Assembly (NCBI GenBank): GCA_024639965.1
Contig: JAHEGC010000003.1
Coordinates: 19,655 to 58,785 of the forward strand
Length of the DNA stretch: 39,131 nucleotides
Direction: 5' to 3'
Source: Micrococcales bacterium
GTDB lineage: Bacteria > Actinomycetota > Actinomycetes > Actinomycetales > Microbacteriaceae
Within the stretch, counting starts at the first letter, position 1, and each line of letters opens with the position of its first letter. The notes under the pieces are model-generated. The model was not told where the DNA came from. It searched no databases and saw only the letters and a list, made by a program, of their open reading frames with translations. Shown one piece after another: positions 32,337 to 39,131 of this stretch. The position numbers and the translations under genes were made by a program.

Positions 32337-33637
32337 GCGAATGGGTTCTCGTCGGACTCGGGGTCGTCCTCACTGTCTTCACGGGGTTCTTTGTCGCCTC
32401 GGAGTTCGCCCTCGTCACGCTCGACCGCGCCGACCTCGAATCCCGCCGCAATGCGGGGGAACACGGCTTCACCGCCGCAATTCGAGCTCTCACTCGCACG
32501 TCAACCCATCTTTCGTCCGCGCAACTCGGAATCACCCTGACGACGCTGCTCACGGGGTGGCTCATGGAGCCCGCCATTGCGGCCCTTCTCTCTCCCGCGT
32601 TCGCGACCTGGGAATGGAGTGAACAGACCACCGAGATTGTCGCGTCGGTCGTCGCCATCACCATCGCGACGATCCTCTCGATGATCATCGGCGAACTCGC
32701 ACCCAAAAACCTTGCCATCGCCATTCCGCGCAAGGTCATCAAGGTCGTCGCGCCCTTCCAACTGGGCTTCACCTGGCTGTTCGGCCCGTTCGTATGGGTA
32801 CTCGTGACTTCGGCAAACGCAATCGTGAGACTATTCGGCATCGAGCCCAAAGAAGAGCTCTCGTCCGCGCGCACCGCCGAAGAGCTCGCCTCGGCGGTCC
32901 GGCACTCCTCGATTCACGGTGGGCTCGAAGAGGACACCGCGACCCTTCTGGGAAAGGCTTTGTCCTTCACCGACCACGAAGCGCAGGACATCATGACTCC
33001 GCGAACACGCGTCTCGACCGTTCGCGTGGGGGATTCCGCCGCAGACGTGATTGCGCTCACCCGTAAGACCGGTTTTTCGCGATTCCCCGTCATTGACGAA
33101 GACGCCGACGACGTCGTCGGACTGGTTCACGTCAAACACGCGGTCGCAGTTCCTCGTGAAAAACGTGCCGAGGTTCCCGTCGGCGCTCTGCAAGGTGACG
33201 CGCTCCGAGTTCCCGAAACGATGCATCTCGACGTGTTGCTCGGTGAGTTGCGGTCGGGCGGATTTCAGATGGCGATCGTCGTCGACGAGTACGGCGGCAC
33301 GGCGGGCATCGCGACGCTCGAGGACCTCATCGAGGAGCTCATCGGCGAAGTGAGCGACGAACACGATCGCGCCAAGGCCGACGTCGTGAAAACGGGCGAC
33401 GCGATGACGTTCCCCGCTTCCCTTCGCCCCGACGAATTGCGCGAGCGCGCTGGTATTGACGTCCCCGAAGACGGCCCCTGGGAAACCGTCGGCGGATTCC
33501 TGCTCTCCGAGTTCGGTGAGATTCCCGAAGCCGGTGCATCACTCGAATCGTGCGGGGGCGTTTTCATCGTGGAACGCATGGATGGTCGCCGCATCGACCG
33601 CGTTCGATTCACCCGCACGGAGGTGAAGGATGACTGA
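32333..33637 (+). CDS. CNNM/CorC-type (hemolysin-family) transporter-like protein, first copy
   Basis: 434 residues. An N-terminal DUF21 membrane domain with about four helices (VGLGVVLTVFTGFFVASEFAL, then SSAQLGITLTTLLTGWL and an IGELAPKNLAIAI turn) is followed by a CBS pair (about 220-340: DIMTPRTRVSTVRVGDSAAD and AIVVDEYGGTAGIATLEDLI) and a CorC/HlyC domain (about 355-430). CNNM-like proteins are linked to magnesium or cobalt export. The GTG start overlaps the leader ORF. Its end overlaps the second CNNM gene by 8 bp. Confidence 0.92.
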   Translation: MSEWVLVGLGVVLTVFTGFFVASEFALVTLDRADLESRRNAGEHGFTAAIRALTRTSTHLSSAQLGITLTTLLTGWLMEPAIAALLSPAFATWEWSEQTTEIVASVVAITIATILSMIIGELAPKNLAIAIPRKVIKVVAPFQLGFTWLFGPFVWVLVTSANAIVRLFGIEPKEELSSARTAEELASAVRHSSIHGGLEEDTATLLGKALSFTDHEAQDIMTPRTRVSTVRVGDSAADVIALTRKTGFSRFPVIDEDADDVVGLVHVKHAVAVPREKRAEVPVGALQGDALRVPETMHLDVLLGELRSGGFQMAIVVDEYGGTAGIATLEDLIEELIGEVSDEHDRAKADVVKTGDAMTFPASLRPDELRERAGIDVPEDGPWETVGGFLLSEFGEIPEAGASLESCGGVFIVERMDGRRIDRVRFTRTEVKDD

Positions 33638-34667
33638 CGTCGCCGGCATCGCCTGGCTCGCCGTCCTGCTCGCCGTCAACGCGTTCTTCGTCGCGGCCGA
33701 GTTCGCGGTTGTCGCCGCTCGTCGTTCGCAGATCGAGCCACGCGCCGAGCAGGGTTCGTGGGCCGCCAAGGTCGCGCTTTCGGCGATGGAACGAGCGACG
33801 CTGATGTTGGCGACCACACAACTGGGCATCACCGTGTGTTCCCTCATGATCCTCGGAGTTTCCGAGCCTGCGCTGCACCACCTCATGGAAAGCGCGCTGG
33901 GCGGGCTGCCCCTCGACGGGGAGGCGATTTCCGCCATCGCTATCGTGCTCGCGATTCTCATCGTCACCATGCTGCACGTCGTCCTCGGTGAGATGGTGCC
34001 AAAGAATATTGCCTTCTCGGTGCCCGATCGAGCGGTGCTGATCCTCGCGCCACTTCTCTCGGGAATCGCGTGGTTGTTTACGCCCGTCATCGTTGCGCTC
34101 AATGCGGTTGCCAACGGTCTCGTTCGCCTCACGGGGACCGAACCGAAGGACGAAGCCCAATCGGTGTTCACGCTCGACGAGATGGCCACCATCGTCGAAC
34201 AGTCGCGCAAGGAAGGGATGCTTACCGACAACGCGGGTGCGGTTTCGGCGACCATCGAATTCACCACGAAGAAGGTGCTCGACATCACTGTTCCGATCGA
34301 TCAGATTGTGTCGCTTCCGGAGGGGGCGTCGCCGGCCGACGTCGAACGCGAGGTGGCGCAGCGCGGGTTCAGTCGTTACGTGCTCGTCGACGGTGCCGGT
34401 GAGCCGACGGGTTATGTTCACCTCAAGGACATCCTCGGCCGCGATGACGACGAAGTCACCGAGCCCATCCCCGTCAAACGAGTGCGGCAGCTCACGTCCC
34501 TTTATCGGGGTCTCGACCTCGAAGACGCGCTCGCAACGCTTCGCAAGTCGGGATCGCACATCGCCCGCGTGTTCGACGCGGACGGCGACACCGTGGGCGT
34601 GCTCTTCCTCGAAGACATAATCGAAGAGTTAATCGGAGAGGTACAAGACGCGACGCGTCGCCGCTAA
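33630..34667 (+). CDS. CNNM/CorC-type transporter-like protein, second copy
   Basis: 345 residues, same architecture but shorter: DUF21 domain (AVLLAVNAFFVAAEFAVVAAR, TTQLGITVCSLMILGVSEPAL, LGEMVPKNIAFSV), then a CBS pair (about 215-340, ending VLFLEDIIEELIGEVQDATRR). The C-terminal CorC/HlyC domain seen in the first copy is absent, as the protein ends right after the second CBS domain. Tandem long and short CNNM genes are common in Actinobacteria and may form a heteromer. It overlaps the first copy by 8 bp. Confidence 0.92.
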   Translation: MTDVAGIAWLAVLLAVNAFFVAAEFAVVAARRSQIEPRAEQGSWAAKVALSAMERATLMLATTQLGITVCSLMILGVSEPALHHLMESALGGLPLDGEAISAIAIVLAILIVTMLHVVLGEMVPKNIAFSVPDRAVLILAPLLSGIAWLFTPVIVALNAVANGLVRLTGTEPKDEAQSVFTLDEMATIVEQSRKEGMLTDNAGAVSATIEFTTKKVLDITVPIDQIVSLPEGASPADVEREVAQRGFSRYVLVDGAGEPTGYVHLKDILGRDDDEVTEPIPVKRVRQLTSLYRGLDLEDALATLRKSGSHIARVFDADGDTVGVLFLEDIIEELIGEVQDATRRR

Positions 34668-34670
34668 TCT
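34665..34670 (+). promoter_or_regulatory. TANNCT box (TAATCT) before the sugar kinase gene
   Basis: TAATCT overlaps the TAA stop of the second CNNM gene and ends 7 nt before the ATG at 34678. Confidence 0.5.
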
Positions 34671-34677
34671 AAGTGGC

Positions 34678-35601
34678 ATGACCGCGGAGCCCACCACCCT
34701 CCTCGCCATCGGTGAAGCACTCATCGACGTCGTCAAGCGCGACGGCGGCGAGGCACGTCACCCGGGCGGATCGCCAATGAACGTTGCGATCGGCGCATCG
34801 CGCCTCGGTGTTCCGTCGGTTCTCTCGACACGATTTGGGAGTGACACGGACGGCGATCTCATCGCCGCCCACACTGTTGGCTCCGCCGTGACGCTCACCG
34901 CCGGATCGCGCGGAGCGGCCCGCACCTCAACCGCCACGGCGACCATCGGTGCCGACGGCGCAGCGAGTTACGTTTTTGACATCGAGTGGGATTGGCAGGA
35001 CGACATCGACGTCGTCCCTCGAGCGGTTCACACGGGATCGATCGGTGCTGTGCTCTCGCCTGGTGGTGCCAACGTGCTGCGCACAATCGAACGACTTCGC
35101 CGTACGAGCTTGGTCACCTACGACCCGAATTCCCGACCCGCTCTGATGGGCGAGCGCGTCGACGCCGTTGCGATCGTCGAACAGTATGTTCGCCTCGCCG
35201 ATGTCGTCAAGGCGAGCGACGAAGATCTCGAATGGCTGTACCCCGATCGCACTCCTGTCGAAACCGCACGAGCGTGGTCGAAACTCGGCCCCGCGCTCGT
35301 AATCGTCACCGCGGGTGGTCATGGCGCGACGGTCGCAACGAGCGACGATTCGGTCTCCGAACACAAAGCACCCGTCGTCGAGGTCGTGGACACGATCGGC
35401 GCGGGGGATTCGTTCATGGCGGGATTCATCGGTTCGCTCTTTCACCGCGGAATGCTCGGTGTCGAACACCGTGGAGCACTCCATTCGCTCACCGACGAGG
35501 TATTGCACGCCATCGTGACGGAAGCGCTCGCCTGCGCGGCGATCACCGTGCAGCGCGCGGGCGCCAACCCGCCACGACTCGCCGACGTTTCTTTCGGCTA
35601 G
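34678..35601 (+). CDS. PfkB-family sugar kinase (fructokinase-like)
   Basis: 307 residues, ribokinase fold. The N-terminal LLAIGEALIDVV and GGSPMNVAIGASRLG form the sugar-binding region; the C-terminal DTIGAGDSFMAGFIGSL is the PfkB signature with the catalytic Asp. The N-terminus is closest in style to fructokinases, but the sugar cannot be fixed by sequence alone. It follows the CNNM pair by 10 bp and has its own TANNCT box. Its TAG is shared with the convergent flavin oxidoreductase gene (CTAG, 35598-35601). Confidence 0.9.
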   Translation: MTAEPTTLLAIGEALIDVVKRDGGEARHPGGSPMNVAIGASRLGVPSVLSTRFGSDTDGDLIAAHTVGSAVTLTAGSRGAARTSTATATIGADGAASYVFDIEWDWQDDIDVVPRAVHTGSIGAVLSPGGANVLRTIERLRRTSLVTYDPNSRPALMGERVDAVAIVEQYVRLADVVKASDEDLEWLYPDRTPVETARAWSKLGPALVIVTAGGHGATVATSDDSVSEHKAPVVEVVDTIGAGDSFMAGFIGSLFHRGMLGVEHRGALHSLTDEVLHAIVTEALACAAITVQRAGANPPRLADVSFG

Positions 35602-36677
35602 GAGCGAGCGCGAAGATACTGCTCGGGCCAGTACGGAAGTTCGTAGCCCAATTCGGTCGACGCGCGCAGAGCGAAGTGCGGGTCGCGCATCATCTCGCGG
35701 CCGAGCATGACGGCATCGGCTTTACCGCTCGCAACGATGTCGTTCGCCTGTTCCGCGGTGGTGATCTGTCCCACGGCGTTGGTCGCGATTTCGCTGTCGT
35801 GTTTAATGCGGTCGGCGAATTCGACCTGATACCCCGGGCCGGTGGGGATATGGATTCCGGGGGCGATTCCTCCGGTCGATGTGTCGACGTGGTCGGCACC
35901 GTCTTCTGCGAGCCAGGAAACGACCCGAGCGACATCGGCGACATCGATACCCTCCGGGGTCCAGTCGGTCGCGGAAACGCGAACGAAGACGGGGACGGAC
36001 TCGCCGACCGCGCCTCGGACCGCCCGAACGACGCGCCGAGCGAGGTGGGCACGGTTCTCGAGCGATCCGCCGTACTCGTCGTCCCGCTTGTTGGCGATGG
36101 GCGAGAGGAACTGGTGGAGCAGGTAGCCGTGTGCGGCATGGATTTCGATCACGTCGAATCCGGCGGTGACGGCGCGCCGTGCCGCGGCCGCCCAATCGTC
36201 AACAACGGCGTCTATTCCCGCGGAATCGAGTGCGACGGGCGGGTCGAAGTCGGCGAAGGGAACCGCGCTGGGAGCGACAGTTTGCCAGCCACCGTGGGCA
36301 GCGTCCGATGTGCCGTCGTAATCCGCTCCCCAGCCGGGTGCACTCGACCCCTTGCGGCCGGCGTGTGCGAGTTGAATTCCCGCGATGACGCCCTGCGAGT
36401 GAATGAAATTAGTGATGCGTTTCCACGCGGCGACCTGATTGTCGTTCCAAATACCCACGTCGTGGGGCGAGATGCGGGCCACTGGGTTGATTCCCGTTGC
36501 CTCGGCCATGACGAGTCCCGCGCGGCCGATTGCGAACGATCCAAGATGCACGAGGTGCCAGTCGGTCGGCACTCCGTCGAGGCCCGCGGAGTATTCGCAG
36601 AGAGGGGACACCCAAATGCGGTTGGGAATTGTCACTCCGCGAACGGTCATCGGTTGGAACAGGGCAGGAATCGACAT
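35598..36677 (-). CDS. Old yellow enzyme-family NADH:flavin oxidoreductase (YqjM-like)
   Basis: FMN-dependent ene-reductase, 359 residues, TIM barrel. The YqjM-class features are SPLCEYSA with the FMN-sensing Cys (near 25), QLAHAGRKGS (substrate-binding His region), EIHAAHGYLLHQFLSP, and the phosphate-binding C-terminal block. I chose the ATG at 36677 because GAAGGAG lies 5 nt before it; upstream in-frame codons lack such a site. These enzymes reduce activated C=C bonds; the native substrate is generally unknown. It stands alone on the minus strand. Confidence 0.92.
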   Translation of the reverse strand: MSIPALFQPMTVRGVTIPNRIWVSPLCEYSAGLDGVPTDWHLVHLGSFAIGRAGLVMAEATGINPVARISPHDVGIWNDNQVAAWKRITNFIHSQGVIAGIQLAHAGRKGSSAPGWGADYDGTSDAAHGGWQTVAPSAVPFADFDPPVALDSAGIDAVVDDWAAAARRAVTAGFDVIEIHAAHGYLLHQFLSPIANKRDDEYGGSLENRAHLARRVVRAVRGAVGESVPVFVRVSATDWTPEGIDVADVARVVSWLAEDGADHVDTSTGGIAPGIHIPTGPGYQVEFADRIKHDSEIATNAVGQITTAEQANDIVASGKADAVMLGREMMRDPHFALRASTELGYELPYWPEQYLRARS

Positions 36678-36726
36678 GGTGCTCCTTCTCGTCTCTCGCC
36701 AGTTTATGACGGCGCTCACCGCGAAT

Positions 36727-36732
36727 TAGGCT
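36727..36732 (+). promoter_or_regulatory. TANNCT box (TAGGCT) before the NAD(P)HX dehydratase gene
   Basis: TAGGCT ends 6 nt before the GTG at 36739; no Shine-Dalgarno sequence. Confidence 0.5.
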
Positions 36733-36738
36733 GGAGCG

Positions 36739-37548
36739 GTGAGCGCAACGGAGTTCAGTGAGGGCGATGCCGCCCAGCTCTATCGCGCACCCATCCTCTC
36801 GGACGATAAATATTCGCGCGGTGTACTCGGTGTCGCCACGGGCTCACTGACCTACCCCGGTGCCGCGCTGCTCGGTGTCGACGGCGCACTGTCCACGGGA
36901 ATCGGGATGGTTCGGTATTCCGGCCCGGCTTCGGTTTGCGCCGCCATGCTCACTCGCCGACCCGAGGTGGTCTACGACGGTGGTCGTGTTGACGCATGGG
37001 TCGTCGGTTCAGGAATGTCGGCGACCGATTCCGAAGCGATGGACCGCGCCCGCGCGGCCCTGAGTCAGGGAATTCCGTCCGTCGTCGATGCGGGATCGCT
37101 GTCACTTCTTCCACTGCCCGGCGTGATTGTCGCGACACCGCACGCGGGGGAGCTCGCACGTGCGCTGGGTGTTCCTCGCGAGGAGGTCGAGGAGGGCCCA
37201 TCGGAACATGCGCTCGTCGCCGCGTCGACCTGGGGAGCGACCGTGGTACTCAAGGGGTCCACGACCTTCATCGCCACGCCCGACCACGAGGAGTACTCCG
37301 TCAATCTCGCCACCCCGTGGCTCGCGACCGCGGGAACCGGTGATGTGCTTGCCGGCGTGATCGGTTCACTCATGGCGAGTCGTCGCAGCGAAATCGATAA
37401 CGACCCGCGCATCCTTGCGCGCATCGCCGCGGCCGGCGTGGTCGTCCATTCGCTCGCGGCACGTCGAGCCTCGGCGGGTGGCCCGTTCCTACTCGACACC
37501 CTTATCGCCGAGATCCCCGCCGTGATTCGCGGGCTTGTCGGACGATGA
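36739..37548 (+). CDS. nnrD: ADP-dependent NAD(P)H-hydrate dehydratase
   Basis: Repairs hydrated (damaged) NADH and NADPH. 269 residues, carbohydrate-kinase-like YjeF C-terminal fold. Motifs: KYSRGVLGVATGS with YPGAALLG, ATPHAGELARALG, VLKGSTTFIATPD and the catalytic TAGTGDVLAGVIGSLM. The epimerase half (NnrE), often fused, is missing, so it must be encoded elsewhere. It starts at a GTG behind a TAGGCT box; its stop overlaps the next ATG by 4 bp. Confidence 0.92.
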   Translation: MSATEFSEGDAAQLYRAPILSDDKYSRGVLGVATGSLTYPGAALLGVDGALSTGIGMVRYSGPASVCAAMLTRRPEVVYDGGRVDAWVVGSGMSATDSEAMDRARAALSQGIPSVVDAGSLSLLPLPGVIVATPHAGELARALGVPREEVEEGPSEHALVAASTWGATVVLKGSTTFIATPDHEEYSVNLATPWLATAGTGDVLAGVIGSLMASRRSEIDNDPRILARIAAAGVVVHSLAARRASAGGPFLLDTLIAEIPAVIRGLVGR

Positions 37549-38768
37549 CCGCACGGCGCTGGGCCGCGCTGTGGCTCGTGTTCGCCGCGGTTCACGCCAC
37601 CCTCATCGTCGAGAATCTCGCCGCCCCGAACGGACCGCTCGGTGATGTGCTCTCGGTGTACCCCTACTGGTGGAGTATCGGGGTTACGGGGAACGGCTGG
37701 GTCGGGCTGACCACGTCGGGTGTCTACCCGTTCCTCGCCCTCGTCCCAATCGGCATCGCTGCGCACGGTGTCGTCGCGTGGTTCACGTTGGTCGTTGGGC
37801 TTGACGCCGTCGCTATCGGCCTTCTCGGCCGCGTGCGTCCCGCCGCCGCGGTAGCGTGGCTCGGATTTCAACTCGCGCTCGGACCCATCGCACTCGGTCG
37901 CGTCGACGCCGTGACGGTAGCGCTCGCGGTTCTCGTCGTCGCTCTCGTCGAACGATCACCGCGTGCGGCGGGAATCCTGCTCGCAATCGCCACCTGGGTG
38001 AAGGTCTGGCCCGTGGTTCTTGGCGTGGCGGCGGTCGCCGCACGACGAGCGACGCGATTCGCGCTCTGGGCGGTCGGCTCGGCGCTTGCCCTGCTGGGCG
38101 TCGGCATCGCAATGGGAAACGGTTCGTCCGTGCTGAGTTTCCTCGGCAGTCAATCCTCCCGCGGTGTGCAGGTCGAATCGGTCGCAGCAACCCCATGGTT
38201 GTGGGATGCGTGGGCGGGAGGACACTCGTCCGTCACCTTCAACGAACCACTCATCACCTTCGAGGTCATCGGAGCGGGTACGGAATCCACGGCGCTATTG
38301 CTCTCGGCCGCTCAATCCCTCTTCCTCGTCGCGCTCGCACTCGTCGTGGTGTCACTCCGTGGCACGACGACGCAACACGGTCGAGCAACGCGCTTCGCCA
38401 CCGCGTCCCTCGCGCTCGTCGCTCTGCTCGTCACCCTCAACAAGGTCGGGTCGCCCCAGTTCGTGTCGTGGTTCGCCGTACCGCTCGTCGCCCTTGTCGT
38501 CGCGGGGTCCCGCAACCGGTGGACGTTCGCCCTCATCGCGGGCGTCGCGGTGCTCACCCACGCGCTCTATCCCTACCTGTATTTCGACTTCCTCGCGCTC
38601 GACACGGTCCCGCTCATCGTGGCAAGCGCGCGAAACGTCGCCGAGGTTGTTCTTCTCGTCGTCGCGACTGCCGCCGTGTTACGCGAGCTACGACGCGAGA
38701 AGCTCGGCGAGCAGGGTTCCCACGTGGGCGGAGTCGATAAGGAAGGCGTCGTGCCCGTAGGGCGATGA
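37545..38768 (+). CDS. GT87/DUF2029-like polytopic membrane protein, probable glycosyltransferase
   Basis: 407 residues with roughly ten membrane helices. It resembles the GT-C glycosyltransferases of family 87 (polyprenyl-phosphate-mannose-dependent mannosyltransferases): WWSIGVTGNGWVGLTTSGVYP in the first outer loop, LGRVDAVTVALAVLVVALVERSPR, then AIATWVKVWPVVLG, and LVTLNKVGSPQFVSWFAVPL towards the end. It would add sugars to cell-envelope lipids on the outer face. Overlaps nnrD by 4 bp. Its last 81 bp overlap the convergent metX gene, so the C-terminal 26 residues (from about LREKLGEQ on) share DNA with another protein. Confidence 0.8.
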   Translation: MTARRWAALWLVFAAVHATLIVENLAAPNGPLGDVLSVYPYWWSIGVTGNGWVGLTTSGVYPFLALVPIGIAAHGVVAWFTLVVGLDAVAIGLLGRVRPAAAVAWLGFQLALGPIALGRVDAVTVALAVLVVALVERSPRAAGILLAIATWVKVWPVVLGVAAVAARRATRFALWAVGSALALLGVGIAMGNGSSVLSFLGSQSSRGVQVESVAATPWLWDAWAGGHSSVTFNEPLITFEVIGAGTESTALLLSAAQSLFLVALALVVVSLRGTTTQHGRATRFATASLALVALLVTLNKVGSPQFVSWFAVPLVALVVAGSRNRWTFALIAGVAVLTHALYPYLYFDFLALDTVPLIVASARNVAEVVLLVVATAAVLRELRREKLGEQGSHVGGVDKEGVVPVGR

Positions 38769-39131
38769 GAGGACGCGAGCGTCCCGCCCGCCGAGATGGT
38801 TGGGCAGGTGCTCGGCGAGCGCGACCTGCTGTTCGAGCGGGAAGCATCGATCGGAGTCGATCCCGAGCACGAGCGCCCGCGCGGTGACCGAGCCGAGCAC
38901 GTCCCGGAGAGACCCGCGGTCGCGGGTGATGTCGTGGGAGTTCATCGCTTCAACGAGCGAGATATACGAGTTCGCGTCGAAGCGACGCGTGAATTTATTT
39001 CCGTGGAAGTCGAGGTACGACTCGACCGCGAACCGGCCACCGTCGCCGAGCGGCGATATTCCGCTCTGCCAGGCACGGTCAAACCGCTCGTTGAATTCGG
39101 CGGGGGCGCGGTACGACAGCATCGCCATGCG
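38688..39131 (-). CDS. metX: Homoserine O-acetyltransferase, C-terminal part
   Basis: Acetylates homoserine in methionine biosynthesis; alpha/beta-hydrolase fold. About 148 residues are visible and the start lies beyond the right edge. The catalytic Asp is in VLGIDSDRCFP and the His in SPYGHDAFLI, and the segment AMLSYRAPAEFNERF with FDANSYISLVEAMNSHD matches the MetX cap region. The nucleophile Ser is outside the window. It converges with the GT87-like gene and overlaps it by 81 bp. Confidence 0.92.
   Translation of the reverse strand, partial: RMAMLSYRAPAEFNERFDRAWQSGISPLGDGGRFAVESYLDFHGNKFTRRFDANSYISLVEAMNSHDITRDRGSLRDVLGSVTARALVLGIDSDRCFPLEQQVALAEHLPNHLGGRDARVLSSPYGHDAFLIDSAHVGTLLAELLAS

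Noticed and set aside
34986-36761. 591-codon open frame on the + strand across the sugar kinase and old yellow enzyme genes
   Set aside because: It spans two recognisable genes in other frames, has low-complexity Arg-rich sequence and no start signal.
1-39131. CRISPR arrays or toxin-antitoxin/defence modules
   Set aside because: No regularly spaced repeats and no recognisable nuclease, toxin or restriction genes were found.

Overview
The window reads as a chromosomal segment of a high-GC actinomycete, most likely a Microbacteriaceae-like member of the Micrococcales. The grounds are an actinobacterial Tad pilus cluster, the single-chain Kgd 2-oxoglutarate enzyme, a HisN-RsgA-AroA block beside a SigH/RsrA-type sigma and zinc anti-sigma pair, prfB-ftsEX-smpB-ssrA synteny, and a tmRNA tag ending in ALAA. 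Genes are dense, with many 1-19 bp overlaps. About a dozen genes carry a TANNCT box only 6-8 nt before the start codon, which points to leaderless transcripts. The family assignment is inference; no 16S gene is present.

Layout. (1) 1-2946: end of tadA, then tadB, tadC, a small membrane protein, a 53-residue Flp/pilin-like protein and a TadE-like pseudopilin. (2) 2985-10432: a roughly 7.5 kb island that splits the Tad cluster. It holds an APC permease (-), then a five-gene + operon: cytochrome P450, ferredoxin, glutamine-synthetase-like gamma-glutamyl ligase, a solute-binding-protein domain without signal peptide, and a PuuD-like class I amidotransferase. A cytoplasmic Cache-domain protein and a FadR-type GntR regulator (-) close it. 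(3) 10560-11440: the remaining Tad pseudopilin genes (TadE/F- and TadG-like). (4) 11456-15379: prfB, ftsE, ftsX, smpB and tmRNA. (5) 15440-20429: SRPBCC protein, exported FAD lipoprotein, DUF1905 protein, ChrA transporter, fatty acid desaturase. (6) 20454-23695: galE, galT, galK. (7) 23692-28376: septum-formation-type lipoprotein, hisN, rsgA and aroA on the minus strand, then divergent sigma and anti-sigma genes. (8) 28441-32151: kgd (-). (9) 32277-39131: a 19-codon leader ORF, two tandem CNNM/CorC proteins, a PfkB sugar kinase, an old-yellow-enzyme (-), NAD(P)HX dehydratase, a GT87-like membrane glycosyltransferase and the C-terminus of metX (-).

The most interesting system is the island. 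Its parts suggest uptake of an amine, P450/ferredoxin oxidation, gamma-glutamylation of an amine product, and later release by a gamma-glutamyl hydrolase, under GntR control. It resembles the mycobacterial P450 systems for piperidine, pyrrolidine and morpholine (PipA/Mor, CYP151), which also have a small ferredoxin, a GntR regulator and a glutamine-synthetase homologue. The cytoplasmic binding-protein-fold protein, the cytoplasmic Cache protein co-encoded with the regulator, and the PuuD-like hydrolase are additions I do not recall from those clusters. The substrate is unknown. No ferredoxin reductase or aldehyde dehydrogenase lies nearby, so those would have to come from elsewhere in the genome.
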